This document shows positions 1 to 10,987 of a stretch of DNA of 64,000 nucleotides, piece by piece (within the stretch, counting starts at the first letter, position 1; every line of letters starts with the position of its first letter). Position numbers and translations under genes: made by a program. This DNA is from Aidingimonas halophila (GTDB lineage Bacteria; Pseudomonadota; Gammaproteobacteria; Pseudomonadales; Halomonadaceae): contig NZ_FNNI01000006.1 in the NCBI RefSeq assembly GCF_900106955.1, forward strand, positions 310,001 to 374,000, read 5' to 3'. The notes beneath the pieces were generated by a model. That model saw nothing but the letters and a program-made list of their open reading frames with translations. It was not told the DNA's origin and ran no database searches.

Positions 1-394
1 CGGCATCGCTGTCATCGGACTCCTCCGATTCCGAGGCGGCATCATCACTGTCGCCACCCTCTTCGGCATCACGCGCCAATTCGGCAATGGGATCGGTATC
101 GGATGCCGTCGACGTAGACGCGCTCTCAGAATCGCTGTCGTCCTCGGTATCGGCGATATCCTCGGGAACGTCTTCGACGTTCGGCGCTTCGACCTCCTCA
201 TCAGAAAGACTCTCGGGCGGTTGCGGATCATCGACCTCGGTCCGCTCGACATCGACAGGCTGGTCAATAGTCAGGACCGGTGTCTGTTCCGAATCCCGTG
301 GAGCGGGGTCATCAAACAGCATCGGGATGAAGATCACACCCAATGCCACAATGATAATCGCGCCACTCAGGCGCTCACGCATGCCGTATTTCAT
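1..394 (-). CDS. dedD: DedD-type SPOR-domain cell division protein, N-terminal part
   Basis: Only about 131 residues are inside the window; the C-terminal SPOR (peptidoglycan-binding) domain lies beyond base 1. The protein starts MKYGMRERLSGA, followed by one hydrophobic helix (about residues 10-26) and then a long linker very rich in Asp, Glu and Ser. This is the topology of DedD: inner-membrane anchor, periplasmic linker, septal SPOR domain. The start ATG overlaps the stop of folC in an ATGA, so translation is probably coupled. DedD follows FolC in many Gammaproteobacteria, before cvpA-purF. The acidic linker fits a halophile. The SPOR domain itself is inferred from position and architecture, not seen. 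Confidence 0.8.
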   Translation of the reverse strand, partial: MKYGMRERLSGAIIIVALGVIFIPMLFDDPAPRDSEQTPVLTIDQPVDVERTEVDDPQPPESLSDEEVEAPNVEDVPEDIADTEDDSDSESASTSTASDTDPIAELARDAEEGGDSDDAASESEESDDSDA

Positions 395-1740
395 CCCGTC
401 CTCCCTGGAGGATCCGATCGCGACACCGCATCATCGGTGGCCATTTTTCCTATATCGGCACTCAGCACACCGGCAACGGTAAAAAAGGAACCACAGACCA
501 ATACCTGGTCATCGGGACCAACCTGCGACATCAACCAGTCGGCCCCTTCCGACGGTGATGCGGCCTGGTACAGCACCCGGCATCCCGCTGCTTCCAGACG
601 CGCCGACAACGCCGCCGCCGAACGTCCACGCTCTCCCTCGAGAGAGACGCTCACCCAGGCATCGATTACCGGGGACAGCACCTCGATGACGCCATCCGCA
701 TCCTTGTCCTCGACCATCCCCAGCAGTGCAATACGTCGTCCCGGGCATGCCAACGCCGACAGGCGCGCAGCCACATGGCCAGCCGCATGCGGGTTGTGCG
801 CCACATCCAGACACCAATGACCGAGCCACTGCATGCGTCCGGGTAAATGAACCGCGCTGAATGCCTGCCGACAACATTCATTGTCGAGCATGACATGGCA
901 AAGGGAAAGGGATTGCAAGGCGGTGGCGGCATTGTCCAGTGGCAACTGCGGATCCGGCAAACCACGCAGTGTCAGGCGAGCTCCATCGGCGTGCCTTCCC
1001 CGCCAACACCACTCCCCTCCACTCGGCTCCCACGTCCAGTCGAATGCATTACCCAGGGCATATGCCTCGGCCTGCAATGCGTCAACGACCTCGTTCACGC
1101 TGTCCGGGAGATGTCGACTACCCAGCACGACAGGGCGCTGTTGCCTGATGATTCCGGCCTTTTCCCGGCCAATGACGTCCAGGTCATTACCCAGAAACGC
1201 GGCATGATCGTGAGCAACGGTGGTCACCACCGCCACATCGGCATCAATGATATTGACGGCATCCAGGCGGCCTCCCAACCCCACCTCGAGTACAGCCAGG
1301 TCAGGGCGAGTATCGGCAATCAGACACAAGGCCGACAGCGTACCGAACTCGAAATAGGTCAGGCTGACCGGTTCCGGATGGATGCGGGCGAGCTCCACGC
1401 GCTCGAATGCTTCGACGAGACTGGCATCGTCCACCTCGGTACCATCCAGCCGCACACGCTCGTTGTAGCGAACCAGGTGCGGTGACGTATAAGTCGCTGT
1501 GGACAGACCATGAGCGCGGGCCAGAGCTTCCAGCATGGCGACCGTCGAGCCCTTGCCATTGGTGCCTGCCACCGTGATGACGTGCTGGGCAAGCGAGCCA
1601 TCGTCCAATCCCATCCGTCGGCCCACTTCCGCCACACGTTCGAGGCCCAGATCGATACTCGTCGGATGCAGGCGCTCGATGCGTTGCAGCCATGACGCCA
1701 GCGACAACCTGGGAATCGACGATGTTCCGGATTCGCTCAT
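391..1740 (-). CDS. folC: Bifunctional folylpolyglutamate synthase / dihydrofolate synthase
   Basis: Adds glutamate to dihydropteroate and extends polyglutamate tails on folates, in the cytosol. The P-loop GTNGKGST is at about residues 59-66, followed by the Mur-ligase-type central domain (YNERVRLDG, TYFEFGTLSALCLIA, LEVGLGGRLDAVN) and a C-terminal domain containing DVAHNPHA. Length is 449 aa, normal for the family. I chose the ATG at 1740 (MSESGTSSIPRL), 7 bases after the accD stop. A longer open frame to 1893 runs back into accD, and its 51 extra residues do not look like FolC. It sits in the minus-strand chain accD-folC-dedD and overlaps dedD by 4 bases. Confidence 0.95.
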   Translation of the reverse strand: MSESGTSSIPRLSLASWLQRIERLHPTSIDLGLERVAEVGRRMGLDDGSLAQHVITVAGTNGKGSTVAMLEALARAHGLSTATYTSPHLVRYNERVRLDGTEVDDASLVEAFERVELARIHPEPVSLTYFEFGTLSALCLIADTRPDLAVLEVGLGGRLDAVNIIDADVAVVTTVAHDHAAFLGNDLDVIGREKAGIIRQQRPVVLGSRHLPDSVNEVVDALQAEAYALGNAFDWTWEPSGGEWCWRGRHADGARLTLRGLPDPQLPLDNAATALQSLSLCHVMLDNECCRQAFSAVHLPGRMQWLGHWCLDVAHNPHAAGHVAARLSALACPGRRIALLGMVEDKDADGVIEVLSPVIDAWVSVSLEGERGRSAAALSARLEAAGCRVLYQAASPSEGADWLMSQVGPDDQVLVCGSFFTVAGVLSADIGKMATDDAVSRSDPPGRTG

Positions 1741-1747
1741 GACGATA

Positions 1748-2704
1748 TCACGAATGTGCCTGGCCACTGTCCTGCTCGTCGGACTCGGTCGCCTCCTGTT
1801 CGGCGACATCGACCAGATCGGGCTCCCATTCCTCCGGCAGGCCTCTGACCGGTAAGTTCGACAGCTTGCGTAGTACGCCGCCGACACGCTCACGCATTTC
1901 GCCGCGATGCACGATCATATCGACGGTTCCGTGCTCGAGCAGGAACTCACTGCGCTGGAACCCTTCCGGCAACTGTTCACGTACGGTCTGCTCGATCACC
2001 CTGGGGCCGGCAAAACCGATCAACGCTTCCGGTTCGGCAATATTGAGATCACCCAGCATGGCCAGAGAGGCCGACACGCCCCCGAAAACGGGGTCAGTCA
2101 GCACCGAAATATAAGGCACACCCGCCTGTTTGAGACGCTCCAGTGACGCCGAGGTCTTGGCCATCTGCATCAACGAGAACAGCGCCTCCTGCATGCGCGC
2201 GCCTCCCGAGGCCGCAAAGCAGACCAGCGGGATTCCTTCATCATGGGCCAGAGTCGCCGCTCGCACGAATTTCTCGCCGACCACAGCCCCCATGGACCCC
2301 CCCATGAAAGTAAACTCAAAGGCCACGGCCACGATAGGCATCCCATCGAGCTTGCCGCGCATGGCGACCAGGGCATCGTTCTCGTCAGTCTCTTTGGCGG
2401 CCGCCGCCAGACGATCCTTGTATTTCTTGGAATCGCGGAAACGGAGCCGATCCACCGGTTGCAGATCCGCCGCAATCTCTTCACGTTCCTCCTCATCGAG
2501 GAACCAGCCGAGCCGCTTGCGTGCGGTCAAACGCAGGTGATGATCGCACTTGGGGCAGACATTGTGATGCTTTTCCAGCTCGGGAAGATAAAGTATTGCC
2601 TCACATTTGGGGCACTTGCGCCACAAACCGTCCGGTACGCTTGCACGGCGGTCCTTGCGCTGAATACGTCCCACGGACGGAACGATCTTGTCTAGCCAGC
2701 TCAT
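1748..2704 (-). CDS. accD: Acetyl-CoA carboxylase carboxyltransferase subunit beta
   Basis: Beta subunit of the carboxyltransferase half of acetyl-CoA carboxylase, which makes malonyl-CoA for fatty acid synthesis. It has the N-terminal four-Cys zinc ribbon (C31, C34, C50, C53) and the crotonase-like carboxyltransferase domain with [15 protein letters not shown] and [10 protein letters not shown]. Length is 318 aa; the C-terminal tail is acidic ([10 protein letters not shown]). It starts with [10 protein letters not shown], typical of the family. It lies 73 bp after trpA and 7 bp before folC, in the conserved trp-accD-folC arrangement. Confidence 0.97.
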   Translation of the reverse strand: MSWLDKIVPSVGRIQRKDRRASVPDGLWRKCPKCEAILYLPELEKHHNVCPKCDHHLRLTARKRLGWFLDEEEREEIAADLQPVDRLRFRDSKKYKDRLAAAAKETDENDALVAMRGKLDGMPIVAVAFEFTFMGGSMGAVVGEKFVRAATLAHDEGIPLVCFAASGGARMQEALFSLMQMAKTSASLERLKQAGVPYISVLTDPVFGGVSASLAMLGDLNIAEPEALIGFAGPRVIEQTVREQLPEGFQRSEFLLEHGTVDMIVHRGEMRERVGGVLRKLSNLPVRGLPEEWEPDLVDVAEQEATESDEQDSGQAHS

Positions 2705-2777
2705 ATCAGAAGACTTCCATCGTTAGCGGTCGAGTACCCAGCAGGGCCGGGTATTCCATGAAATCGTCGGGGCTTGG

Positions 2778-3581
2778 TCATGCATCCATCGCGCGACGCA
2801 TGTCACCCAATACCTCTTTCAGGGTCGGAGCGATAGTCGCCGGATCATCTGCCCCTTCCGCGATGCGGTTGACCAGCGCGCTCCCGACGACAACGCCATC
2901 GGCGACACGTCCCACTGCCGCGGCGGACTCACCGTCACGAATTCCGAACCCGACACAAAGCGGCAGGTCCGTCATGCGGCGCAAGGGCGTCAACTGGCGA
3001 TCCACGGCATCGACGTCAAGAGTGGCCGCTCCGGTCACTCCTTTCAGCGAGACATAGTACAGATACCCTTCGCCTTGAGCACATATTCTAGCGGCACGGT
3101 CTTCGGAGGTGGTAGGAGCCAACAGAAAGATGGAAGCCAGCCCATGTGACTTGAGCAGCGGCCCGAATTCGTCCGCCTCCTCCGGCGGCATGTCGACGAC
3201 CAGGACACCATCGACGCCGGCCTCACTGGCGTGTTGCGCAAAGGCGTCATAACCGAGACGTTCGACAGGATTGAGATATCCCATCAGGACGACCGGCGTG
3301 TCCGTATCACGGCGACGAAATTCCCGTACCATGTCGAACAGATGATGCAGTCTCGTACCATGGCGCAGCGCGCGCTCACAGGCTTTCTGGATGACCGGAC
3401 CATCGGCCATCGGATCGGAAAACGGCACGCCCAGCTCGATGACGTCGGCTCCGGCGTCCACCAGAGCGTGCATGAAGCCTACTGTGTACTCGGGTGAGGG
3501 GTCACCGGCCGTGATGTAGGGGATCAGTGCCGTACGGTTCTGCGCCTTGAGCGTGGCGAAACGTTGGTCGATTCGATTCAT
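2778..3581 (-). CDS. trpA: Tryptophan synthase alpha subunit
   Basis: Cleaves indole-3-glycerol phosphate to indole and glyceraldehyde 3-phosphate, and passes indole to TrpB through the enzyme tunnel. The catalytic Glu49 and Asp60 fall at the canonical numbers in [15 protein letters not shown]. The phosphate-binding region [10 protein letters not shown] and the TIM-barrel pattern are present. Length is 267 aa. The gene starts 9 bp after the trpB stop, so it is cotranscribed with trpB. Confidence 0.97.
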   Translation of the reverse strand: MNRIDQRFATLKAQNRTALIPYITAGDPSPEYTVGFMHALVDAGADVIELGVPFSDPMADGPVIQKACERALRHGTRLHHLFDMVREFRRRDTDTPVVLMGYLNPVERLGYDAFAQHASEAGVDGVLVVDMPPEEADEFGPLLKSHGLASIFLLAPTTSEDRAARICAQGEGYLYYVSLKGVTGAATLDVDAVDRQLTPLRRMTDLPLCVGFGIRDGESAAAVGRVADGVVVGSALVNRIAEGADDPATIAPTLKEVLGDMRRAMDA

Positions 3582-3590
3582 CAGGTTCCC

Positions 3591-4835
3591 TCAGATTTGG
3601 ATGCCGTCGATCCCGGCCACTGTCTGAATGTCCTTGTCTCCCCGACCGGACAGATTCACCACGATATGCTGATCGGGACGCATGGTCGGCGCCAGGACCT
3701 TGGCATGTGCCAGTGCGTGGGCCGACTCCAGCGCCGGCATGATGCCTTCGAGCCGGGTCAGCTCGCGAAACGCTTCCAGCACTTCGGTATCGTTGGCCGC
3801 CACATATTCGACACGACCGACATCTTTCCACAGCGCATGCTCCGGTCCGACACCGGGATAATCGAGGCCGGCCGAAACCGAGTGCGTATCGGCGATCTGC
3901 CCGCCTTCATCGGACATCAGGTAGGTCCGATTGCCATGCAGCACGCCACGCGGGGCATTCGACGCCAGCGGTGCGGCATGTCGACCGGTATCCAGGCCAT
4001 CACCCCCGGCTTCGACGCCGTACATCCGTACCTCACGGTCCTCGACGAAGGGATAGAACAATCCCAGGGCATTCGATCCCCCGCCGACACAGGCGACCAG
4101 GGCATCCGGCAAACGCCCGAACTGCTCCAGTGACTGGGCGCGGGCCTCACGGCCGACCACCGAGTTGAAATCGCGAACCAACAGCGGATAAGGATGAGGT
4201 CCCGCGACCGTACCGATGATGTAAAAGGTATCGTCGACGTTCGTCACCCAGTCGCGCAGCGCCTCGTTCATGGCATCCTTGAGGGTGCGGGTACCGGACT
4301 CGACCGGAACGACGTCGGCGCCCAGCAAACGCATCCGATACACATTGACCTTCTGGCGCTGGACGTCCTCGGCGCCCATGTAGACCTCGCACTTGAGCCC
4401 GAGTCGCGCCGCGACCGTGGCGGTTGCGACACCATGCTGCCCTGCCCCCGTCTCGGCAATGACACGCGGCTTGCCGCTTTTCTTGGCCAACAGCGCCTGC
4501 CCGATAGTGTTGTTCACCTTGTGCGCACCGGTGTGATTGAGGTCTTCACGCTTGAGCCATATCTGCGCACCGCCCAGTTTCGCTGACCAGCGCTCGGCAT
4601 GGTACAACGGCGAGGGACGACCGACATATTGGGCCAGGTCCCGGTCGAATTCGGCACGGAAATCCGGATCGTCACGAAGCGCGAGATAGGTCTTCTCGAG
4701 ATCCTCCAGGGCGAAGCTCAAGGTTTCGGATACGAACCGACCACCGTAAGGCCCGAAATGGCCACGCGCATCGGGCAAGCGGGTCAAATCGCCGTAATCG
4801 ATCACGGATGTATCGGTTGCAGGGGAATCGGTCAC
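3591..4835 (-). CDS. trpB: Tryptophan synthase beta subunit
   Basis: PLP enzyme that condenses indole with L-serine to give tryptophan. The PLP lysine lies in [16 protein letters not shown] (about K106), and the phosphate-binding loop is [12 protein letters not shown]. Start choice: GTG codons at 4844 and 4835 are both in frame. The sequence GAGG with an 8-base spacer fits the GTG at 4835 (protein [15 protein letters not shown], about 414 aa), while the upstream GTG would overlap that ribosome site. trpF lies 27 bp upstream on the same strand. No leader peptide or attenuator was seen in the short gaps. Confidence 0.95.
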   Translation of the reverse strand: MTDSPATDTSVIDYGDLTRLPDARGHFGPYGGRFVSETLSFALEDLEKTYLALRDDPDFRAEFDRDLAQYVGRPSPLYHAERWSAKLGGAQIWLKREDLNHTGAHKVNNTIGQALLAKKSGKPRVIAETGAGQHGVATATVAARLGLKCEVYMGAEDVQRQKVNVYRMRLLGADVVPVESGTRTLKDAMNEALRDWVTNVDDTFYIIGTVAGPHPYPLLVRDFNSVVGREARAQSLEQFGRLPDALVACVGGGSNALGLFYPFVEDREVRMYGVEAGGDGLDTGRHAAPLASNAPRGVLHGNRTYLMSDEGGQIADTHSVSAGLDYPGVGPEHALWKDVGRVEYVAANDTEVLEAFRELTRLEGIMPALESAHALAHAKVLAPTMRPDQHIVVNLSGRGDKDIQTVAGIDGIQI

Positions 4836-4862
4836 AGGGATCACCTCACGAGTTCATGTGCG

Positions 4863-5507
4863 CTATTGGGAGTGGCTGAAACATACCTGGTCGATAAACT
4901 CATTAATCCTGTCGGCATCCTTGATACCGGGGCCGTGCTCCACCCCTCCCGACACATCGACGGCAAAGGGGTGTACGGTGCGAATCGCCTCGCCGACATT
5001 CTGCGGTGTCAAACCTCCCGCGAGAATAACAGGTTTCGTCAGACTTGCGGGGATTCGCGACCAGTCAAAGGTCTCGCCGGTACCGCCCGGCACACCGGGC
5101 CGATAAGCATCCAGCAACAAGGCACTGGCATCGGCATAACGGGAGGCCGCTTGCGTCACGTCGATATCTTCACGCATGCGTAGCGCCTTGATCCAGGGAC
5201 GAGCGAAGCCGCGACAATCATCCGGCGCCTCATTGCCATGAAACTGTAGAAGATCCAGATACCGGCCGGCCTGCTGAATCAACGCCGGTTCCTGATCGAC
5301 GAACAGTCCCACACGCGTCACGAATGCCGGCACCTGGGCGCTCAGTTCCGCCAACCGTTCCAGCCCGATGGCACGTTGGCTGCCAGGCCAGAGCACGAAG
5401 CCCAATGCGTCTGCCCCTGCTGCCACGGCGACCTGCAAATCTTCCTCACGGGTGATGCCACAGATTTTCACCCGTGTACGACGCAGTGGCGGTGATGTCT
5501 CATTCAT
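4863..5507 (-). CDS. trpF: Phosphoribosylanthranilate isomerase
   Basis: Isomerises N-(5'-phosphoribosyl)anthranilate in tryptophan synthesis. The motif VKICGITREED carries the catalytic Cys (C16), and FAVDVSGGVE carries the catalytic Asp; this is a TIM barrel of 214 aa. The start ATG overlaps the truA stop in an ATGA, so it is translationally coupled to truA, as in many gammaproteobacteria. trpB follows closely. The other trp genes (trpEGDC) are not in the window, which is normal for this split arrangement. Confidence 0.96.
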   Translation of the reverse strand: MNETSPPLRRTRVKICGITREEDLQVAVAAGADALGFVLWPGSQRAIGLERLAELSAQVPAFVTRVGLFVDQEPALIQQAGRYLDLLQFHGNEAPDDCRGFARPWIKALRMREDIDVTQAASRYADASALLLDAYRPGVPGGTGETFDWSRIPASLTKPVILAGGLTPQNVGEAIRTVHPFAVDVSGGVEHGPGIKDADRINEFIDQVCFSHSQ

Positions 5508-6400
5508 GCCGACCCCTTTCGGAATTCAACCCACGGACAGTGCGGCAACTCGCGTTCCCCCGTCCACTCGCCAAGGAAGGCCAGGAGGATGGGCCCCAAG
5601 GGTTCGCGTGGCAATGCGAAACGCTCATCATAAATGCTATCGACGAAATGGAGGCCGCAACCAGGTGCCGTGACATCCGCACGGGTGCGGTCACCGAGTG
5701 CAAGCAGACGAGACAGATAATCGGTACCCTGCTCGCCACGGCCTACGGTCACCAATGCCCCCACGATATTGCGAATCATGTGGTGTAGAAAAGCATTGGC
5801 CTGGATATCCACGACCACCAGTGCGCCATGACGGCTGACCTCGACGAAATGCAGGTGGCGCCAGGGCGTTTTCGATTGGCATCCCGCAGCGCGAAAACTG
5901 GAGAAGTCGTGTTCTCCAACCAGGCACTGTGCTGCTTGATGCATGGCGTCTGCGTCCAGCGGATCCCGACACCATGTTGCATTGGCGCGCTCGAGTACCG
6001 GCCGACTCGGTTGATTGAGGATCACGTAACGATAGCGTCTGGCCAGCGCCTTGAAACGGGCGTGGAAATCGTCACCCACGGGCGTCACCCAGCGAACGGC
6101 GATGTCGCGAGGCAGATTGGCATTGGCGCCGAACACCCATGCCTTGCGGGTACGCCCGACCGGCGCATCGAAATGAGCGATCTGACGCGTTGCATGCACG
6201 CCACTGTCGGTACGGCCACTGCAGTGTACCTTGACAGGCCTGTCAGCCACCTTGGACAAAGCGCGCTCGACTTCGGCCTGAACGGACGATGCATGTTTCA
6301 GACGCTGCCAGCCACAATAGGCACTACCGTCGTACTCCAGGCCGAGAGCCAGGCGACCCATCAAACGGTGGCGATCATCAAGAGGCTGGAACAAAGGCAT
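5504..6400 (-). CDS. truA: tRNA pseudouridine(38-40) synthase
   Basis: Makes pseudouridine at positions 38-40 of the tRNA anticodon stem. The catalytic Asp is in CSGRTDSGVHATRQIAHFD; the N-terminal LALGLEYDGSAYCGWQR and the C-terminal FLHHMIRNIVG are typical of TruA. The start is uncertain: ATG at 6400 (MPLFQPLDD, 298 aa) or ATG at 6361 (MGRLALGLE, 285 aa). Neither has a clear ribosome site, and the second matches the usual family start. It overlaps trpF by 4 bases. The 172 bases upstream to asd hold the asd terminator and presumably this operon's promoter. Confidence 0.94.
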   Translation of the reverse strand: MPLFQPLDDRHRLMGRLALGLEYDGSAYCGWQRLKHASSVQAEVERALSKVADRPVKVHCSGRTDSGVHATRQIAHFDAPVGRTRKAWVFGANANLPRDIAVRWVTPVGDDFHARFKALARRYRYVILNQPSRPVLERANATWCRDPLDADAMHQAAQCLVGEHDFSSFRAAGCQSKTPWRHLHFVEVSRHGALVVVDIQANAFLHHMIRNIVGALVTVGRGEQGTDYLSRLLALGDRTRADVTAPGCGLHFVDSIYDERFALPREPLGPILLAFLGEWTGERELPHCPWVEFRKGSA

Positions 6401-6512
6401 CGGCAAGTGACAGTGTCTCTATCGAAAACACACTATTATCCAGATGCGACAAGGCTAACGCCACCGTATCGAAGCGCAATCCGCGATAGAATCACTCCGA
6501 GCTACCCATGAA

Positions 6513-6548
6513 CGAGGCACGACCGCTGAAAAAGCAGGTCGTGTCTCG
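6513..6548 (-). terminator. Hairpin terminator after asd
   Basis: A 12-bp stem with one G-T pair (CGAGGCACGACC / GGTCGTGTCTCG) and a 12-base loop lies 24 bases after the asd stop. The T-tract after the stem is poor, so efficiency is uncertain. It separates the leuCDB-asd operon from the truA-trp-accD-folC operon. Confidence 0.6.
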
Positions 6549-6572
6549 TCGATGCTTCAGATAAACGCGTAC

Positions 6573-7688
6573 TCAGTGACGATCGCGCAGAATCGACAAC
6601 ATTCGCTTGAGCGGCTCGGCAGCCCCCCACAATAACTGGTCACCCACCGAGAATGCCGATAGATAGTCGCCGCCCATGGCCAGCTTCCGCAAGCGCCCGA
6701 CCGGCACCTCCATCTTGCCGGTCACGGCTGCCGGGGTCAGCGCATCGTTGGTCGCCTCCTTGTCGTTGGGAACCACCTTGACCCACTCGTTATGGCGAGC
6801 GATGCGATCCTCGATTTCATCCAGCGGGACGTCCTGCTTGAGCTTGATGGTAAACGCCTGACTATGTGAACGCATCGAGCCGATGCGGACACAGAGCCCA
6901 TCGATGGGAATCGGGTTATCGCCAAGACCGAGAATCTTGTTGGTTTCGACACTGCCCTTCCACTCTTCCTTGCTCTGGCCATTTTCCATCTTGACGTCGA
7001 TCCAGGGAAGCAGGCTGCCGGCCAGTGGCGCACCAAAGTTCTCGACCGGGAAATCGTTACCGCGCATGGCATCCGTAACACGACGGTCGATATCGAGAAT
7101 GGCACTGGACGGATCGGCGAGCTGCTCTCTGGCGCTATCACGCAACATGCCCATCTGATCGAGCAGTTCTCGCATGTGCTTGGCGCCGGAGCCGGATGCC
7201 GCCTGGTAGGTCATGGAGGTCATCCACTCCACCATATTGGCCTCGAACAGGCCGCCCAGCCCCATCAGCATCAGGCTGACGGTACAGTTACCGCCGACGA
7301 AGGTTTTCGTTCCCTTGTCGAGCTGGGCGTCGATGACGTGGCGGTTGACCGGATCGAGCACGATGGTCGACTCATACGACATGCGCAACGTACTTGCGGC
7401 ATCGATCCAGTACCCCTGCCAGCCGGACTGACGGAGTTCCTGATAAATCCTGCCGGTATAGTCGCCACCCTGGCAGGTCACCACGACATCCAGGGCCTTG
7501 AGCGCTTCCAGGTCGTAGGCATCCTTCAACGGTGGCACATCGACACCGACATCCGGACCGGGCTGACCGGTCTGCGAAGTGGAAAAGAACACGGGCTCGA
7601 TACCGGCGAAGTCGTTGTCGTCCAGCATCCGCTGCATCAGCACGGAGCCGACCATGCCCCGCCATCCGACAAAACCGACTGTCAACAT
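6573..7688 (-). CDS. asd: Aspartate-semialdehyde dehydrogenase
   Basis: NADPH-dependent reduction of aspartyl phosphate to aspartate semialdehyde, the branch point for lysine, methionine and threonine, and also for ectoine in halophiles. It has the N-terminal nucleotide loop [11 protein letters not shown] and the catalytic Cys135 in [10 protein letters not shown], the same number as in the enteric enzyme. Length is 371 aa, the Gram-negative Asd subfamily. It is the last gene of leuC-leuD-leuB-asd (79 bp after leuB) and is followed by a hairpin. The gene normally found next (usg/fimV) is missing. Confidence 0.97.
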   Translation of the reverse strand: MLTVGFVGWRGMVGSVLMQRMLDDNDFAGIEPVFFSTSQTGQPGPDVGVDVPPLKDAYDLEALKALDVVVTCQGGDYTGRIYQELRQSGWQGYWIDAASTLRMSYESTIVLDPVNRHVIDAQLDKGTKTFVGGNCTVSLMLMGLGGLFEANMVEWMTSMTYQAASGSGAKHMRELLDQMGMLRDSAREQLADPSSAILDIDRRVTDAMRGNDFPVENFGAPLAGSLLPWIDVKMENGQSKEEWKGSVETNKILGLGDNPIPIDGLCVRIGSMRSHSQAFTIKLKQDVPLDEIEDRIARHNEWVKVVPNDKEATNDALTPAAVTGKMEVPVGRLRKLAMGGDYLSAFSVGDQLLWGAAEPLKRMLSILRDRH

Positions 7689-7767
7689 AAGACTGTCCTC
7701 CTGTAATTCGTCGTCGCCTCATCTATCGAGGCCACCCTTGCCTTGACGGCAAGCGGTGATAAAAAAG

Positions 7768-8844
7768 TCATCCAGCGAATGCGTCCAGTACCGCAGCCCC
7801 CATTTCCGAGGTCGTCACCTGACGTGTCCCCGGGTAAGCGATATCGGCGGTTCGCAGCCCCTTGTCCAGCACCTGGCCGACCGCGCCTTCAATTCGCGCT
7901 GCGTACGCCGGCTCATCAAGGGAGTAGCGAAGCATCATGGCGACAGAGAGAATCGTGGCCAAAGGATTGGCTTTGCCCTGGCCGGCGATATCGGGTGCGC
8001 TGCCATGGCAAGGTTCATACATCCCCTGGCCGCTCTCGTTGAGCGAGGCCGACGGCAACATGCCGATGGACCCCGTCAGCATGGCTGCGGCATCGGACAG
8101 GATATCGCCGAACATGTTGCCGGTGACGATGACATCGAACTGCTTGGGCGCTCGCACCAACTGCATGGCGGCATTGTCGACATACATGTGCGACAGCTCG
8201 ACGTCGGGATACTCTTCGGCCAACCGGTCCATGACCTCGCGCCACAATATCGTGACTTCCAGCACATTGGCCTTGTCGACGCTGCAGACACGCTTGTCAC
8301 GCTTGCGCGCCATCTCGAAAGCGACCCGGCCGATACGCTCGATTTCCGACTCTGAATACACGTACGTATTGAAGCCGACTCGCTGCCCGTCTCGCTCCTC
8401 GATACCACGCGGGTGGCCGAAATAGATGCCGCCGGTGAGCTCCCGCACGATCATGATGTCGAGACCGGAGACCACCTCGGGCTTGAGGCTCGATGCCTCG
8501 ACCAACTGCGGGTACAGAATCGCCGGCCGTAGATTGCCGAACAGGCCCAACTGCTTGCGCAGCCCCAGCAATCCCTTTTCCGGGCGTTTGCTCAAGTCCT
8601 CGATGGCATCCCATCTGGGACCACCGACAGCCCCCAGCAGAATGGCATCGGACGCTTTGGCCCGATCCAGCGTCTCGACCGGCAACGGTTCGCCATGGAC
8701 ATCATAGGCACTACCGCCAACCAACCCTTCTTCAATGACGACATCCAGCCCCTGTTGCTGGCAGGCCTGCAGTACCTTGATCGCCTCCTGGGTGATTTCC
8801 GGGCCGATACCATCCCCCGGCAACACGAGAATCTTGCGACTCAT
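7768..8844 (-). CDS. leuB: 3-Isopropylmalate dehydrogenase
   Basis: NAD-dependent oxidative decarboxylation of 3-isopropylmalate in leucine synthesis. Starts [18 protein letters not shown]; it has the substrate loop [16 protein letters not shown] and the metal-binding [11 protein letters not shown] region. Length is 358 aa. It is third in the leuC-leuD-leuB-asd operon, 40 bp after leuD. Confidence 0.97.
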   Translation of the reverse strand: MSRKILVLPGDGIGPEITQEAIKVLQACQQQGLDVVIEEGLVGGSAYDVHGEPLPVETLDRAKASDAILLGAVGGPRWDAIEDLSKRPEKGLLGLRKQLGLFGNLRPAILYPQLVEASSLKPEVVSGLDIMIVRELTGGIYFGHPRGIEERDGQRVGFNTYVYSESEIERIGRVAFEMARKRDKRVCSVDKANVLEVTILWREVMDRLAEEYPDVELSHMYVDNAAMQLVRAPKQFDVIVTGNMFGDILSDAAAMLTGSIGMLPSASLNESGQGMYEPCHGSAPDIAGQGKANPLATILSVAMMLRYSLDEPAYAARIEGAVGQVLDKGLRTADIAYPGTRQVTTSEMGAAVLDAFAG

Positions 8845-8884
8845 AATCCACTCTGTTCAGTTGAAACGTTGCCCCGGGGGCGGT

Positions 8885-9532
8885 TCATTGCGCCTGACGG
8901 AACAGCCACGGGCGGGCCTGCCGATGGCGCGCCTCGAAATCCCTGATCGCTGCCTCGTCCTGCAAGGTGATCCCGATATCGTCGAGTCCGTTGAGCAGGC
9001 AATGCTTGCGAAATGCGTCGATCTCGAACGTCAGCACCTCGCCATCGGGCTTGGTGATACGCTGGTTCGCCAGATCGACATCCAGCGAGTAGCCTTCATT
9101 GGCCTCGACGTCACTGAACAGTTGGTCGACGATATCTTCATCGAGACTGATCAGTAACAGGCCATTCTTGAAGGCATTATTATAGAAGATATCCGCAAAG
9201 CTCGGTGCAATGATCACTCGGAAACCGAAATCCTCCAGCGCCCAGGGCGCGTGTTCGCGGGAGCTGCCGCAACCGAAGTTGCGTCGTGCCAACAGGATGC
9301 TCGCGTCCCGGTAGCGCGCCTGATTGAGCACGAAGTCCGGATTGAGCGGACGTTGGCTGGCATCCTGTCCGGGATACCCTTCGTCGAGGTAGCGCAATTC
9401 ATCGAACAGGTTGACGCCGAAACCGGTACGTTTGATCGATTTCAGGAACTGTTTCGGAATGATCAGATCGGTATCGACATTGGCCCGATCCAAGGGGGCG
9501 ACGGCACCTTGATGACGCTCGAACTTTTCCAT
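8885..9532 (-). CDS. leuD: 3-Isopropylmalate dehydratase small subunit
   Basis: Swivelling domain of isopropylmalate isomerase, partner of LeuC. Family motifs: [14 protein letters not shown] and [17 protein letters not shown]. Length is 215 aa. It starts 3 bases after the leuC stop, so coupled synthesis of the two subunits is likely. Confidence 0.97.
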   Translation of the reverse strand: MEKFERHQGAVAPLDRANVDTDLIIPKQFLKSIKRTGFGVNLFDELRYLDEGYPGQDASQRPLNPDFVLNQARYRDASILLARRNFGCGSSREHAPWALEDFGFRVIIAPSFADIFYNNAFKNGLLLISLDEDIVDQLFSDVEANEGYSLDVDLANQRITKPDGEVLTFEIDAFRKHCLLNGLDDIGITLQDEAAIRDFEARHRQARPWLFRQAQ

Positions 9533-9535
9533 GAA

Positions 9536-10987
9536 TCACGCCTCCTGTACTTGGGTATCGTCGTTGGCCGCGAATTGGCGCACGTCGACGAAATGCCCGG
9601 CGATGGCCGCGGCCGCCGCCATGGCAGGACTCACCAGATGCGTGCGCCCACCATAACCCTGGCGTCCTTCGAAATTGCGGTTGGACGTCGACGCACAATG
9701 CTCGCCCGGCCCCAGTTTGTCGGCATTCATCGCCAGGCACATGGAGCAGCCGGGTTCGCGCCACTCAAACCCTGCCTCCTTGAACACCTTATCCAACCCT
9801 TCGGCTTCCGCCTGGCGTTTCACCAGACCGGATCCCGGGACGACCATGGCCAACTTGATGTTATCGGCCACCTTCTTGCCACGGGCCACGCGCGCTGCCT
9901 CACGCAGATCCTCGATACGCGAGTTGGTACATGAACCGATGAAGACCTTATCGAGCTTGATGTCGGTGATCTTCTGGTTGGGTGACAGCCCCATGTATTC
10001 CAGCGCCCGTGTATAACTGTGCTTGACCGTATCGTCCTCCGCCGAGGCAGGATCCGGCACTTCACCGGAGACGTTGGTGACCATTTCCGGACTGGTTCCC
10101 CAGGAAACCTGCGGTTCGATCTCGGCAGCGTCGAGGGTCACGACCTTGTCGAATTCGGCACCGTCGTCCGACACCAGGTTGCGCCATTCGGCCACGGCGG
10201 CATCCCAGAGCTCGCCTTGAGGTGCAAAGGGACGCTCGGCCAGATACTCGATCGTCGTATCGTCGACACCGATCAGCCCGACACGGGCACCGGCTTCGAT
10301 CGCCATGTTACAGACCGTCATCCGCCCTTCCATCGACAGGTCACGGATGGCACTACCGGCAAACTCGATTGCATAGCCCGTACCGCCGGCCGTACCGATG
10401 CGCCCGATGATGGCGAGCACGATGTCCTTGGCAGTCACGCCGGCCCCCAGCCGGCCTTCAACGCGCACCTGCATGTTCTTCATCTTTTGCGCCAACAGGC
10501 ATTGAGTGGCCAGCACGTGTTCGACTTCAGAGGTGCCGATACCATGCGCCAGGGCGGCAAAAGCGCCGTGAGTCGCCGTGTGGGAATCCCCGCAGACCAC
10601 GGTCATGCCCGGCAGCGTGGCACCCTGCTCGGGACCGACGACATGCACGATGCCTTGACGGGCATCGTTGATACGGAACTCTTCGATACCGAAGGATTCG
10701 CAATTGTCATCCAGTGTCTGCACCTGAATCAGCGAGACCGGGTCCTTGATGCCGGTGTTGCCCTCGGCACGCTCCTTGAGCGTCGTCGGCACGTTGTGAT
10801 CGGGTGTCGCCAGATTGGCGTCCAGACGCCATGGGCGACGACCGGCAAGACGCAAGCCTTCGAAAGCCTGGGGCGATGTCACTTCATGCAACAACTGCCG
10901 GTCGATATAGATCAGCGCGGTGCCATCGTCGCGCTCCTTGACCAAATGTTGCGACCACAATTTGTCATAGAGTGTCTGGCCTGCCAT
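9536..10987 (-). CDS. leuC: 3-Isopropylmalate dehydratase large subunit
   Basis: Aconitase-family [4Fe-4S] subunit of isopropylmalate isomerase. Cluster cysteines are in [12 protein letters not shown] and [11 protein letters not shown], and [12 protein letters not shown] is an active-site motif. Length is 483 aa including the acidic tail. A strong ribosome site (GGGAGGAGAG) precedes the ATG at 10987. It is first in the leu-asd operon. No leucine-rich leader peptide was seen upstream; AT-rich sequence with partial dyads lies in the promoter region. Confidence 0.97.
   Translation of the reverse strand: MAGQTLYDKLWSQHLVKERDDGTALIYIDRQLLHEVTSPQAFEGLRLAGRRPWRLDANLATPDHNVPTTLKERAEGNTGIKDPVSLIQVQTLDDNCESFGIEEFRINDARQGIVHVVGPEQGATLPGMTVVCGDSHTATHGAFAALAHGIGTSEVEHVLATQCLLAQKMKNMQVRVEGRLGAGVTAKDIVLAIIGRIGTAGGTGYAIEFAGSAIRDLSMEGRMTVCNMAIEAGARVGLIGVDDTTIEYLAERPFAPQGELWDAAVAEWRNLVSDDGAEFDKVVTLDAAEIEPQVSWGTSPEMVTNVSGEVPDPASAEDDTVKHSYTRALEYMGLSPNQKITDIKLDKVFIGSCTNSRIEDLREAARVARGKKVADNIKLAMVVPGSGLVKRQAEAEGLDKVFKEAGFEWREPGCSMCLAMNADKLGPGEHCASTSNRNFEGRQGYGGRTHLVSPAMAAAAAIAGHFVDVRQFAANDDTQVQEA

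Noticed and set aside
1741-1893. N-terminal extension of folC
   Set aside because: Overlaps accD and has no FolC similarity; the ATG at 1740 begins the conserved part.
7737-7753. Small hairpin CTTGCC / GGCAAG after leuB
   Set aside because: Six-base stem only, and the T-run lies before and not after it on the transcribed strand; leuB and asd appear cotranscribed.
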